Origin: Natrinema saccharevitans
Lineage (GTDB): Archaea > Halobacteriota > Halobacteria > Halobacteriales > Natrialbaceae
Assembly: GCF_001953745.1 (NCBI RefSeq)
Contig: NZ_LWLN01000001.1
Location: 496,001 to 560,000 of the forward strand
Length of the DNA: 64,000 nt
Direction: 5' to 3'
How positions within the stretch are numbered: the stretch's first letter is position 1; every line of letters starts with the position of its first letter. The notes beneath the pieces were generated by a model. That model had not been told where the DNA came from. It worked only from the letters and a program-made list of their open reading frames with translations, and did no database searches. Positions 42,805 to 52,230 of this stretch are shown here, piece by piece. The position numbers were made by a program, and so were the translations under genes.

Positions 42805-43014
42805 ATGTCCCTCACGATGAACCCGTTCGCCTTTATACTATCCTTTGATCTCGAGCGGCGGGAGCAGCGACGGGAGGGACGGCCGTGCCGGGTGCCGGCT
42901 TCACGACCTCGAGACGGGACGAGCGCCCCAGTCTCTCGGCGAGCCGCGCCAGCCGTGATTCACCCCGAAATCGGCCGTAGTTCGCGCTCGAGGCCGGCCG
43001 TGTGTCGGTCCCGG

Positions 43015-43854
43015 TCAGCTACTGAGAACGGCCCGAAGCGCGAACCGGAGGTTCTCCCGCCGTTCGGCGATCCGGCGATAGAAGTACGACAGCCAGCGGT
43101 CGCCGTAGGGGACGTACTGGTAGACGTCGTACTCCTCGGCCAGCTCGTACTGGGCGTCCTCGCGCACGCCCATGAGCATCTGGATCTCGAAGTCGGTGCC
43201 GTGGCGCTCGTGTAACGCCGTCGCGTGTTCGATCATCGCCGGATCGTGGCTGCCCACCGCGATCCCGCCGTCGTAGCGCTCGAACGCCGCCTCGAGCAGG
43301 GTCCGGTACTCCTGATCCACGCGCGTGGAATCGGTGTAGGCCACGTCGCTCGGCGGATCGTAGGCCCCCTTGACCAGCCGGACCTTGCCCGGGACGTCGG
43401 CGAGTCGCCTGAGGTCGGCCCGGGTCCGGCGGAGGTTCGCCTGCAGGCAGACGCCGACCCCGCCCCCGCCCCGTTCGCGGGCGACCGCCTCGAAGGCGTC
43501 CAGCGTCGCGTCGGTCGTCGCGTGGTCCTCCATGTCGATCCAGACGAAGACGTCCCGCTCGGCCGCGGCGGCGACGATCTCCGCCAGCTCCCGCCGGAAC
43601 ACCGACTCGTCGATCTCGAGGCCCAGCTGCGAGGGCTTGACCGAGATGCAGGCCCCGAGCCGCGAGCCGGCGATGTCGGCGACGAGCCGCCGGTATTCGG
43701 CGGCGTCGGCGGCGGCTGCCCCTCGATCGTCGTAGTGTTCGCCGAGCAGGTTGACGATGCCGTCGACGCCGCGGTCGTTCAGTCGCCGGACGTGGGCGAG
43801 CGCCTCGGCGGGGGATTCTCCCGCGACGAACCGGTTCGCGATCGGCGGGATCAT
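43015..43854 (-). CDS. putA: Proline dehydrogenase
   Basis: A 279-residue FAD-dependent monofunctional proline dehydrogenase, oxidising proline to 1-pyrroline-5-carboxylate. Barrel motifs visible are ACISVKPSQLG, VWIDMEDHATTDATLDAF, RLVKGAYDPPSD, and the C-terminal FEIQMLMGVREDAQYELA and WLSYFYRRIAERREN, which includes the substrate-contacting Y-x-x-R-R helix. The ATG at 43854 (MIPPIANRFVAGES) was chosen; the longer reading from 43905 adds no family sequence. P5C dehydrogenase is not in the window. The APC transporter gene lies 130 nt upstream on the same strand. Confidence 0.9.
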   Translation of the reverse strand: MIPPIANRFVAGESPAEALAHVRRLNDRGVDGIVNLLGEHYDDRGAAAADAAEYRRLVADIAGSRLGACISVKPSQLGLEIDESVFRRELAEIVAAAAERDVFVWIDMEDHATTDATLDAFEAVARERGGGGVGVCLQANLRRTRADLRRLADVPGKVRLVKGAYDPPSDVAYTDSTRVDQEYRTLLEAAFERYDGGIAVGSHDPAMIEHATALHERHGTDFEIQMLMGVREDAQYELAEEYDVYQYVPYGDRWLSYFYRRIAERRENLRFALRAVLSS

Positions 43855-43986
43855 AGCCCCTACTGGGGGCGCGACCGACAAGAGGATTCCTCCGTTTTTC
43901 GGCAACGGTCTCCTGCGGGCGAGGAACTCGGTGCCGTCGCAATGATCCCCTCGTCTCGAGCGGTCGAACGGCCGAACCCCTTCTTC

Positions 43987-46254
43987 TCACTGACGACCGA
44001 ATATCCGGTCGCGGAGCGACCGCGAGGACGGCCGTTCGGTCAGCAGGACCGGTGCGTCGAGGTCTTCGATGACGTTGAACACGAGCGACCCCCGGACGAT
44101 ACGCGACAGGAGGCCCTGCTCCGTCGCGCCGACGACGACGAGTCCGTAGTCGGCACTGGATCGTTCGATCGCGGTTTCGACGTCGCCGGTCTCGATCCGT
44201 AACTCGGCGTCCGACAGCTGGTGGCCGTCGGCCCACTCGCGCAGGAACTCCCGGCCCGTTTCCTCCTCGCCGTCGTCTGCGACGTGCAGTAGCGTGACCT
44301 CGGAGCCGATCGTCTCTCGGAGCGCGAGGGCGACTTCCGCGGAGAGATCGGACGACCCGCCGCCGGCCGTGGGAACGAGGATATCGGTCGGATCGAACTC
44401 CTCGGTGTCCAAGACGAGGAAGTCACAGGGCAGTTCCTGAGTCAGTTCCTCGAGGGTACTCTCGGCGCGACCGCCCGTGAACCGTGTGCCGCCGTAGCCC
44501 ATCACGACCGTATCGGCGTCGTTCGACTCCGCCGCGTCGTACACCTCCTCGAACCCGCGGTGTGAGAGGATCGTCTTCGTCTCGATCGGGACCTCGAACG
44601 CCGCCGCGTCCTGCTTGGCGGCCTCGAGCAGGCTCTCCGACGCGTCGTCCAGGCCGCCGCCGTTTCTCGCGGCGGCATCAAGCGAGGTCTGGTCGGGGAC
44701 CGTCACGATGTGCGTCGCGAGTACGCGACCGCCTCGGTGTTCGGCGAGCGCGCCGGCGAGCGTGATGAGTGCGCTTTCGGTGCGGGGATTGGACAGTGCG
44801 ACCATGATCGTCGGCCCGTCCGTCCCGCTGGGTGCGACCGCGTCGGCGGCGTCGACGACCGGATCCGGCATCTCGTCCTCGCGGCTCCGAACGTAGTGCG
44901 AGAGGACGCCCTGTTGCGTCGTCTTGGTACGGGCATAGAGGAAGTACCAGAGAACGGCGGCGACGACGAACGCTCCGGACAGGGCGATCTCCAGCCCGTC
45001 CATGAACGCGACGAGTCCGAGCGACAACACCGCGCCGAGGATCGGCGTGATCGGGTAGAACGGAACCGTGAAATCCGGATCGTACTCCGGTACGTCAGCC
45101 TCCCGGAACACGATGAGCGCGACGTTCATCAGCGCGTAGACGATGAGGTGGAGGACGCTCGCAGCTTTCGAGAGGACCTCGATGTCGCGTCCCATGAACG
45201 TGATGAACGCGATGATGAGCGCACCGGTGACGAGGATCGACCGATAGGGCGTCGCGAAGTTCGGGTGGATCTCGTTGAGCCAGTTGGTGACGATCTTATC
45301 GCGGCCCATCGCGAAGTTGATCCGCGCCGAGGCGAGGATCGAAGCGTTCGCCGACGACGCCGTCGCCAGGAGCGCGCCGAGAGTCATCACCCCAGTCGCG
45401 GCAGCGGCGAGCCCGCCGACGGGGCCGATCGAAGTGGGAAACGCGACCTCGGCGGCCTGTGCGACCGGTGCGTCCTGGCTGAGGTCGGGCCACGGGATGA
45501 CCCCGAGCATGGTCGTCACGAGGATCGCGTAGATGACGGTGACGATCCCGACGCTCCCGATGATGGCGATGGGGAGGTTTCGGCCCGGGTTCTTCAACTC
45601 CTCGGCGACGGTCGCGATCTTCGCGTAGCCGAGGAACGACACGAACACGAGCGCCGTCGCCGGTAGAATCGCTCCCGACCCGTAGGGTGCGAGTCCGCCG
45701 TCACCGACCAGCGTCGCGTAATCGAACGAGACGAAGCCCGCGATGGCGAAGACGGTGAGGATCGCCAGCAGCGTGAACACGATGATCGTTTGGATGCCGC
45801 CGGTCTCCTTCGCGCCGATGTAGTTGACGCCGACGAAAATCGCGCCGGCGAACAGCGCCCCCACCTGAATCGGATTGAGGAACACAATCTCCGGTAGCGG
45901 GAGGAACACGGCGAGATACTGGCCGAATCCGATACAGTAGAACGCGGAGGCGAAGGCCAGTCCCATCCAGTCACCCATGCCGGCGATCGAGCCGAACATC
46001 GGGCCCAGCGACTTGTTGATGTAGTAATAACCGCCGCCGGCCTTCGGCATTGCGGTGCCGAGCTCGGAGACGGACAGCGCGTTCACCATCGCGATCAGTC
46101 CACCGACGACGAACGACACGACGACGACCGGTCCCGCCGCGTTCGCGGCGACGCCGGGCAGGACGAAAATCCCGGCACCGATCATCGTCCCGATACCGAT
46201 CGTCATCGCCGAGATCAACCCGAGGTCCTTGGCGAGTTCGTCGTCACCGCTCAT
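43987..46254 (-). CDS. APC-family amino-acid permease fused to universal stress domains
   Basis: A 755-residue fusion. Residues about 1-440 are an APC-superfamily permease (GLISAMTIGIGTMIGAGIFVLPG at the start; about 12 helices). Residues about 480-755 contain two Usp-type alpha/beta domains (PTIMVALSNPRTESALITLAG and PTDILVPTAGGGSSDLSAEVALAL), the second ending LVVVGATEQGLLSRIVRGSL. The Usp tail probably senses nucleotides and regulates transport. The start is ATG 46254. The frame is open to 46497, but that extension is Arg-rich and non-membrane. It may import proline or another amino acid for the adjacent proline dehydrogenase. Confidence 0.9.
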   Translation of the reverse strand: MSGDDELAKDLGLISAMTIGIGTMIGAGIFVLPGVAANAAGPVVVVSFVVGGLIAMVNALSVSELGTAMPKAGGGYYYINKSLGPMFGSIAGMGDWMGLAFASAFYCIGFGQYLAVFLPLPEIVFLNPIQVGALFAGAIFVGVNYIGAKETGGIQTIIVFTLLAILTVFAIAGFVSFDYATLVGDGGLAPYGSGAILPATALVFVSFLGYAKIATVAEELKNPGRNLPIAIIGSVGIVTVIYAILVTTMLGVIPWPDLSQDAPVAQAAEVAFPTSIGPVGGLAAAATGVMTLGALLATASSANASILASARINFAMGRDKIVTNWLNEIHPNFATPYRSILVTGALIIAFITFMGRDIEVLSKAASVLHLIVYALMNVALIVFREADVPEYDPDFTVPFYPITPILGAVLSLGLVAFMDGLEIALSGAFVVAAVLWYFLYARTKTTQQGVLSHYVRSREDEMPDPVVDAADAVAPSGTDGPTIMVALSNPRTESALITLAGALAEHRGGRVLATHIVTVPDQTSLDAAARNGGGLDDASESLLEAAKQDAAAFEVPIETKTILSHRGFEEVYDAAESNDADTVVMGYGGTRFTGGRAESTLEELTQELPCDFLVLDTEEFDPTDILVPTAGGGSSDLSAEVALALRETIGSEVTLLHVADDGEEETGREFLREWADGHQLSDAELRIETGDVETAIERSSADYGLVVVGATEQGLLSRIVRGSLVFNVIEDLDAPVLLTERPSSRSLRDRIFGRQ

Positions 46255-46702
46255 GCGGGGCCACCCCTGCCCGTTTCGGCCCCCTCGAGATCGCGACTCG
46301 GCGTTCCGGTGGCGACGGGAGAACGGACGCCGCTCGCAGTAGCCCGCTCCAATCCGCGCCCGCGCCGGCGGGTTGCGTTCGATACCGACCGTCTCGGCGG
46401 ACCGCACGCGCGACTTCGGGCGTTCATTGACCGGTGTTGTGTCGGAGACGGTGATAAACTCCCTGATTACGAAAAGCGGTTGTGACCGCTCTCCCACGGT
46501 CCGCCGTCACGGACCGCACCGCGGGTGATCCGCGGTCGTTCGGCTTCGACGCCGCGGAATCGCCACGACCAACCCGTTCTCATCCACTCGATTGCCCCCG
46601 AAACACTCGAGCAGCCGACCCAAATCTGTATTCAGTATCTGTATATCCTCTGCATGAATATCGTGGACAAGTTATTTGTAATCGGTTCCCTTGCCACTAC
46701 GT
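46255..46702. promoter_or_regulatory. Divergent intergenic region with shared 12-mer
   Basis: A 448-nt gap without a credible gene. CAGTATCTGTAT at 46633-46644 is identical to 57740-57751, upstream of the DoeA-like gene. GTTATTTGTAAT near 46671-46682 is the probable TATA of the aminotransferase. GTTTATCACC near 46447-46456, read leftward, may serve the APC gene and would give a leader of about 170 nt. Confidence 0.5.
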
Positions 46703-48085
46703 ATGACGGCAGGACCGCCGATAGACGAACTTCACTTCGCGGACGCACCGACCGTCGACGACGTTCCCGGCCCGAACACGCGGGCCTTGCTCGAGAAACA
46801 GCGCGAGATCGACAGCAGTGCCGTCGCGTACCCCGACGACATCCCGATCGCCTTCGAGGAGGGCAAGGGCGCGACGGTTCGGGACGCCGACGGCAACACC
46901 TACATCGACCTCTTCGCGGGGATCGGCGTCCTCAACGTGGGCCACTCGAACCCGTACGTCCTCGAGGCGGTCCACGAACAGGCCGACAAGTTCGTCCACA
47001 CGGTCGACTTCCCGACCGAGGCGCGCCTCGAACTGATCGAGAAACTCGACGAGATCGCACCGGACGGCCTGCGGGGCCAGAACAAGGTCGTCTTCGGCGG
47101 CCCGACCGGCAGCGACGCCGTCGAGGCCACGATCAAGCTGTCGAAGTACAACACCGGCGGCGACGGCCTCATCGCGTTCCGCGGCGCCTACCACGGCGCG
47201 ACGACCGGCGCGATGAGCGTCACTTCGAACAAGAAGTTCAAGGGGGACTACACGCCCCTGCTCGCCGACGTCGTCCACGCGCCCTATCCCCATCCGTTCC
47301 GACAGGATAAGGCACCGCAGGAGGCGGTTGACCACGCGCTCGAGGAGGTCCAGGCGATCGTCGAGGATCCTTACGGCGGGCTCGCGAACCCCGCGGGGAT
47401 CATCGTCGAGCCGATTCAGGGCGAGGGCGGGATCGTCACGCCCCCGGAGGGGTTCCTTCAGGGGCTTCGCGACATCGCCGACGACAACGACGTGACGCTG
47501 GTCTTCGACGAGATCCAGAGCGGGCTCGGCCGCACCGGGCAGTGGTGGGCCAGCGACTGGGAGGGTGTCACCCCCGACGCGATGACCAGCGCGAAGGCGC
47601 TGGGCGGCGTCGGCTTCCCGCTCTCGGCGACGATGTACCACGAGGACTTAGACACCTGGGGCTCGGGCGACCACGCCGGCACCTACCGGGGCCACGTCGT
47701 CGGGATGCGCGCCGGCACCCGCGCCATCGAGTACATCCAGGAACACGATCTCCTCGCGCACGCCCGCGACCTCGGCGAGTACATCCGGGGGCGGCTCCGC
47801 GAGGCGGGCGACGGGAACGCTCACCTCGCGGACGTCCGCGGCAAGGGGCTGTTCATCGGTGCCGAGTTCGTCGACGCCGACGGGACGCCCGACGGCGACC
47901 TCGTCGACGCCATCCAGCAGTACTGTTTCGAGCGGGGCGTCCTCGTCTGGACGGCCGGCCGCCACGGCAACGTCCTTCGGTTCCTGCCGCCGCTGGTGCT
48001 GACCCGCGAACTGGCCGAGACCGCCCTCGACGTCGTCGTCGAGGCGATCGAGGCGGTTACCGCCGAGGCGAAACGGACCGCCTGA
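46703..48085 (+). CDS. Class III aminotransferase, diaminobutyrate/GABA type
   Basis: A 460-residue fold-type I PLP enzyme. [20 protein letters not shown] binds the cofactor phosphate, [18 protein letters not shown] follows, [13 protein letters not shown] holds the PLP-ring Asp, and [12 protein letters not shown] the Schiff-base lysine. The C-terminal [13 protein letters not shown] resembles the H-x-G-T-F-R-G motif of diaminobutyrate aminotransferases (EctB/Dat/DoeD). The ATG at 46703 sits 27 nt after a TATA-like element, so a TTG at 46691 is rejected. With RidA 20 nt downstream it forms an operon, possibly converting diaminobutyrate to aspartate semialdehyde. Confidence 0.86.
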   Translation: MTAGPPIDELHFADAPTVDDVPGPNTRALLEKQREIDSSAVAYPDDIPIAFEEGKGATVRDADGNTYIDLFAGIGVLNVGHSNPYVLEAVHEQADKFVHTVDFPTEARLELIEKLDEIAPDGLRGQNKVVFGGPTGSDAVEATIKLSKYNTGGDGLIAFRGAYHGATTGAMSVTSNKKFKGDYTPLLADVVHAPYPHPFRQDKAPQEAVDHALEEVQAIVEDPYGGLANPAGIIVEPIQGEGGIVTPPEGFLQGLRDIADDNDVTLVFDEIQSGLGRTGQWWASDWEGVTPDAMTSAKALGGVGFPLSATMYHEDLDTWGSGDHAGTYRGHVVGMRAGTRAIEYIQEHDLLAHARDLGEYIRGRLREAGDGNAHLADVRGKGLFIGAEFVDADGTPDGDLVDAIQQYCFERGVLVWTAGRHGNVLRFLPPLVLTRELAETALDVVVEAIEAVTAEAKRTA

Positions 48086-48105
48086 CTCGAGTCCCGACGA
48101 TCCAC

Positions 48106-48495
48106 ATGTCCGACGTCGAACCCATCGAAACCGACGACGCGCCGAGTAACGACAACCCCTACTCGCAGGGGGTCCGCGCCGGCGACACGCTGTACGTCTC
48201 GGGCTACGGTCCCGTCGATCCCGAAACGGGCGCGGTCGTCGAGGGAGACATCGAAGCCCAGACCGAGCGGGTACTCGACAACGTCGCCGCCGTCGTCGAC
48301 GAGGCCGGCGGCGACGGGCTCGCCGACGTGGTCAAGGTGACCGTCTACCTGACCGATCTCGAGGACTACGAGCAGGTCAACGCGGCCTACGGTGCCCGGA
48401 TCGGCCCAGAACCGCCGGCTCGCGTCTGCGTGGAGGTCTCGCGGCTGCCCGAGGACGTCCGCGTCGAACTGGACGCGACCGCGTACCTCGGTTAA
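48106..48495 (+). CDS. RidA family protein, second copy
   Basis: A 129-residue Rid protein: NPYSQGVRAGDTLYVSGYGPVDPETG, a central RVLDNVAAVVDEAGG helix, ADVVKVTVYLTDLEDYEQVN and the signature PPARVCVEVSRLPEDV. The conserved Arg of PPAR-V is kept. It is encoded 20 nt after the aminotransferase and so probably removes reactive imines or enamines formed during that catabolism. It is about 40 percent similar by eye to the RidA at 20217, but with a longer, acidic N-terminus. Confidence 0.9.
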   Translation: MSDVEPIETDDAPSNDNPYSQGVRAGDTLYVSGYGPVDPETGAVVEGDIEAQTERVLDNVAAVVDEAGGDGLADVVKVTVYLTDLEDYEQVNAAYGARIGPEPPARVCVEVSRLPEDVRVELDATAYLG

Positions 48496-48944
48496 CTCGG
48501 CCGATCACCGTCCGCGTCGGCACCGACGAACGCCGGTGCGAAGGGGTACTCCCAGGCCTCGCCGAAGATCGCCTTCGCCATCGCGACGATCCAGACGAAG
48601 ACGCTGAGGAATCCGAGGGCGATCGCGCCGAACGTCAGGAGGAAGACCGGCACGAAGACGGCCGTCTCGAGGAGGCCCGGTACCGGGACGGACTCGAACA
48701 GCGCGTCCAGCCCGAACAGGAGGACGAACGTCGCGAGGAACGAACCGCCGACCAGCAGGTGCCAGTTGAGCGCGTTTCGGGCGTTGGCGCGGGTGAACTC
48801 GTGTGTCGATACTAGATAGATCACGGCGGTGGCGACGAACCCGACGAACGGCAGTATCGCGATGAAGTGGACGAAGATTCCCAGTAGCGTCCGCTCCGCG
48901 AGGATCGACGGGCCAGGTTCGGTCGCTGCAGTGGGTTGTGACAT
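48492..48944 (-). CDS. DUF4870-family membrane protein
   Basis: A 150-residue Tic20-like DUF4870 protein. After an unstructured start come helices at about residues 22-45 (LGIFVHFIAILPFVGFVATAVIYLV), 62-82 and 88-122. The family signature THEFTRANARNALNWHLLVG lies between helices 1 and 2. Function is unknown. Its terminal codons overlap those of the convergent RidA gene at 48492-48495. The HTH gene 18 nt upstream on the same strand may be cotranscribed. Confidence 0.85.
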   Translation of the reverse strand: MSQPTAATEPGPSILAERTLLGIFVHFIAILPFVGFVATAVIYLVSTHEFTRANARNALNWHLLVGGSFLATFVLLFGLDALFESVPVPGLLETAVFVPVFLLTFGAIALGFLSVFVWIVAMAKAIFGEAWEYPFAPAFVGADADGDRPS

Positions 48945-48962
48945 GTGTTGTGAAGCGGTTCG

Positions 48963-49565
48963 TTAGTTCGGGTTCGATCGGTCAGCTGCCGGCACCGAAC
49001 CGGCGACACCGTCGCCGCGGCGCTTGCGAACGATGCGTTCGGCCACGAGCAACGCCAGACAGGTGACAAAGAGGTTCCCGGCGGCCACCCAGAACCCGTG
49101 ACTGGCGCTGACCGGGGCCTCGATCGACAGGGCGGTCAGTACGACGCCGACGCTGAAAAGCACCAAGCTCAGCTGGAAGCCCGCGAGGACCAGCGTTCTG
49201 ATTCCCGCGGGGTTCCGAAGCCGGAGGAAGTCCTCCGCCGACAGCGTCTCGAGCGGCGTCTCGTACTCGAGAGCGCGCTTGCCTTCGGGCGAGAGCGGCC
49301 ACTGGGACTCGGGGTGGTTGACGTAGTACAGCGTGATCGTCTCGGGGTAGGTTTCCGCCGCGACGACGTCGATCTCGCGGAGTTCGTCGAGCCGGTTCCG
49401 AACCGTCTCCGTGCTGACGGTCGGTCGCACGCGGGACTGGAGCTGTCGGATCGAGAAGAACGGCCGATCCGACTCGAGCATCACCTCGACGACGTGTCGT
49501 TGCGTGAGTTTCTTCTCGAGCGTGGGATCGATTCGGTCCTCGATCCACGTCGGGAGGGTCGTCAT
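48963..49565 (-). CDS. Winged-helix protein with C-terminal membrane helices
   Basis: A 200-residue protein from ATG 49565 (MTTLPTWIEDRIDPTLEKKLTQRHVV). Residues about 18-90 form a winged HTH (HVVEVMLESDRPFFSIRQL, TVSTETVRNRLDELREIDVV, ITLYYVN). After a linker two hydrophobic helices follow (IRTLVLAGFQLSLVLFSVGVVLTAL and FWVAAGNLFVTCLALLVAERIV), and the end is basic. This suggests a membrane-tethered regulator. A GTTTACTT element about 31 nt upstream supports the start. It is a tandem paralogue of the frameshifted gene at 49728-50292. Confidence 0.82.
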   Translation of the reverse strand: MTTLPTWIEDRIDPTLEKKLTQRHVVEVMLESDRPFFSIRQLQSRVRPTVSTETVRNRLDELREIDVVAAETYPETITLYYVNHPESQWPLSPEGKRALEYETPLETLSAEDFLRLRNPAGIRTLVLAGFQLSLVLFSVGVVLTALSIEAPVSASHGFWVAAGNLFVTCLALLVAERIVRKRRGDGVAGSVPAADRSNPN

Positions 49566-49727
49566 GGGTAGTTCCGGCATCGGTCGGGAACGAAGTAAAC
49601 CCCGGGACGAATTTGGCGGCTCCCAAACCCGAACCCGCCACCGCCAAGGACCGGGCAATGGATAGAAACGAGTGCTTGAACGGCCGCGCAGTCGTGCGGT
49701 TTCGGCCGTGTCCCGGCTCTCCCCGGC

Positions 49728-50292
49728 TCAGGTCCGACCGCGGCGTTCGCGGATCCGCGTGGCGGCCAGTTCGGCGATCCGGAGAGCGACACAGACCGCG
49801 AGCAGGTTCCACCCGGCGGTCCACAGGCCGTGGCCGCCGCGAAACGGTGCCTCGAGCCCGCCGACGGACAGCGCCAGTCCCAGCACGAAACACACCAGAC
49901 TGAGCTGGTAGCCGGCGAGGACGATCGTCCTGATCCCCTCTGAGTCCCGGAGCAACAGGAACTCCCGCGCCGAGAGCCGGTCGAGCGGGTTCGCCGACGG
50001 GCGGGAGTCCGTCGCCGCCGGCCGACCGGTACCGTCGGGGAAATCGACGTAGTACAGCGTCGTCGACGACGGATACGTCTCGGCGGCGACGACTCCTCGG
50101 TCGCGGAGTTCCGCGAGCCGTTCCCGGACGGTCGCCTCGCTCGCGTCCGGTCCGATCCGTTCTCGAAGCTCCGGTACCGAGAAAGAACGGTCGCTCACCG
50201 TCCAGCATCGCCGCGACGACCCGTCGCTGGGTGAGCGTGCGGTTCGGGTCCGATTCGATCCGCTCGTCGATCCACGGTGGGAGGGCGGGCAT
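49728..50292 (-). pseudogene. Frameshifted winged-helix membrane protein paralogue
   Basis: ATG 50292 begins MPALPPWIDERIESDPNRTLTQRRVVAAMLDGERPFF, aligned residue for residue with the intact paralogue at 48963. At 50182-50184 (TTCTTTCTC on the coding strand) one extra base shifts the frame. Homology resumes in the other frame as SVPELRERIGPDASEATVRERLAELRDRGVVAAETYP and continues through two membrane helices to 49728. A GTG at 50198 could start the second part as a truncated protein. The promoter (GTTTATCA about 28 nt upstream) is intact, so this is a recent lesion, a sequencing error, or a recoding site. Confidence 0.75.
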
Positions 50293-50626
50293 GCGAACCG
50301 TCGCTATCGATCGCACGCCTGATAAACACCCGACCGTCTTTGGTCGCCGCCGACCGCCCCTCGAGCGACGCCGCGCCGGTCTCGAGTTCCCGTCCGGATC
50401 GTTCGGGGAGTCGTTCGGCGGTTGGTGGCCGCCAAAATCGCGCCCGGTTTTACGTCCGTCCCCTGTCGAGGGGCACGTGCGGGGATTTCGACCCGCCCGT
50501 CGGCCCTCCACGCGACCCCTCGATCGACCGCCGTCGACCGGCCCGCGTGCCGGGTCGTGTCATCCCGTCGTTTCGCGGTCGGTCGTGGGGACAGCTTCCC
50601 GGCGATTCTACATCGATCGTGGAAAA

Positions 50627-50710
50627 TATAGTAGCCGCTGAAAGTCATTGCACACCTGATCGCACGACTGCGCTGCGATCAGTGTGTAAATCGTTTCAGC
50701 GGCTACTATA
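50627..50710. repeat. 84-bp inverted-repeat element
   Basis: TATAGTAGCCGCTGAAA (50627-50643) and TTTCAGCGGCTACTATA (50694-50710) are perfect 17-bp terminal inverted repeats. The interior is also nearly palindromic (TGATCGCA with TGCGATCA). No ORF is inside. It looks like a MITE or other non-coding mobile palindrome; the remaining gap 50293-50763 contains no gene. Confidence 0.8.
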
Positions 50711-50763
50711 GTATACGATTATTGACTACGGTTAAGTGTCCGCCGCGCATACAACCGGCAAGA

Positions 50764-52044
50764 ATGTCCTACGAGGTGCGAAACAGAGTGCGGGATCTCC
50801 GGCGGGCGTTTCACCGCCACCCCGAGCCCGGCTGGCGCGAGTTCCGGACGACGGCCCGGGTCGTCGAGGAACTCGAGCGGATCGGGGTCGACGGGATCGC
50901 CGTGGGTCGGGAGGCACTGGCGACCGACGAGCGGATGGCGGTCCCGCCCGCGTCGGAACTCGAGCCGTGGCGCGAGCGCGCCCGCGAGGCCGGGGTTCGA
51001 TCGGACGTCCTCGAGCGGACCGCCGACGGGCACACGGGGGTCGTCGCGACGCTCGAGCAGGGCGAGGGCCCCTGTCTAGGGCTGCGGGTCGACCTCGACG
51101 CGATCTCGATGCGGGAGTCGACGGCCGACGATCACCGGCCGGCCGCGGAGGGGTTCCGGTCGGAACACGACGGCTACATGCACGCCTGCGGCCACGACGC
51201 CCACCTCGCGATGGCGCTCGGCGCGCTCGAGGCCGTCAAGGAAAGCGAGTTCGAAGGCACGTTCAAGGTGTTCTTCCAGCCGGCCGAGGAAATCTCCGGC
51301 GGGGGGAAGGCGATGGCCGAGGGCGGGCACCTCGACGACGTCGATTACCTACTGGCGCTGCACGTCGGCCTGGATCATCCGACCGGCGAGATCGTCGCCG
51401 GCATCGAGAAGCCGCTGGCGATGGCCCACCTCACCGCGACCTTCGAAGGGGCGAGCGCCCACGCCGGCAAGGCCCCCAACGAGGGGGCAAACGCCATGCA
51501 GGCGGCCGCGACTGCCATCCAGAACGCCTACGGCATCCCCCGCCACAGCGACGGGCTGACCCGGGTCAACGTCGGCCGGATCGAGGGCGGGACCGCGAGC
51601 AACGTCATCGCCGAGGAGGTTTCCATCGAGGCCGAAGTCCGCGGCGAGACGACCGCCCTGATGGAGTACACGCGCACCGAACTCGAGCGGGTCTGTTACG
51701 CCGCCGCGGAGATGCACGACTGCGACGTTACCCCGCGGGTGATCAGCGAGTCCCCGCGCGTCGACAGCCACCCCGCCCTGCGGGACCTCGTGGGCAACGT
51801 CGCCTGGGAGATCGACGGCGTCGAGCGGGTGATCCCGACCGAGGAGTTCGGCGTGAGCGAGGACGTGACCTACCTCATGCAGCGAGTCCAGGACAACGGC
51901 GGGCTCGCCTCGTACGTCCTGATCGGGACCGATCACCCGACGAGCCACCACACGCCAACCTTCGACGTCGACGAGGAGAGCCTCGAGGTCGGGGTCGAGT
52001 TGCTCACCGAGACGGCGATCGCGCTCTCCCGGCGGCGGCCGTAG
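50764..52044 (+). CDS. M20-family amidohydrolase, copy 1
   Basis: A 426-residue M20D amidohydrolase/peptidase. FHRHPEPGWREF near residue 16, the zinc motif HACGHDAHLAMALGALEAV (about residues 138-156), the catalytic FQPAEEISGGG, LLALHVGLDHPTGE, and the dimerisation-domain SAHAGKAPNEGANAM are present, with DHPTSHHTPTFDVDE at the end. Members remove acyl groups from amino acids. It is clearly homologous along its length to the protein at 62201. Start ATG 50764 was chosen by comparison with that paralogue. The 84-bp inverted repeat lies just upstream. Confidence 0.9.
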   Translation: MSYEVRNRVRDLRRAFHRHPEPGWREFRTTARVVEELERIGVDGIAVGREALATDERMAVPPASELEPWRERAREAGVRSDVLERTADGHTGVVATLEQGEGPCLGLRVDLDAISMRESTADDHRPAAEGFRSEHDGYMHACGHDAHLAMALGALEAVKESEFEGTFKVFFQPAEEISGGGKAMAEGGHLDDVDYLLALHVGLDHPTGEIVAGIEKPLAMAHLTATFEGASAHAGKAPNEGANAMQAAATAIQNAYGIPRHSDGLTRVNVGRIEGGTASNVIAEEVSIEAEVRGETTALMEYTRTELERVCYAAAEMHDCDVTPRVISESPRVDSHPALRDLVGNVAWEIDGVERVIPTEEFGVSEDVTYLMQRVQDNGGLASYVLIGTDHPTSHHTPTFDVDEESLEVGVELLTETAIALSRRRP

Positions 52045-52230
52045 CGACGGTCGGGAACACGGTTTCGCTCGCCGGGCTCGGTCCGAGCTGAACCGTCCGG
52101 AAACGGACGACACCTCCCGACAGAAGCGCTGCTGTTCGGGCTTTGGACCGCGCTGTCGTGACCGGTCGGCGGCGGTATCGGACGTCGTCCGAAACGTAAT
52201 CTGCCTGCAGTTCGATACGCCGACGGAGAG

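Noticed and set aside
46255-46497. N-terminal extension of the APC transporter to 46497
   Set aside because: The frame is open, but the 81 added residues are Arg/Ser-rich without membrane or targeting character. The permease family starts at the chosen ATG.
48982-50511. A 509-codon minus-strand frame covering both winged-helix genes
   Set aside because: Only its first ~37 codons after 50292 match the family. The rest is Arg/Pro-rich out-of-frame reading of the two real genes.
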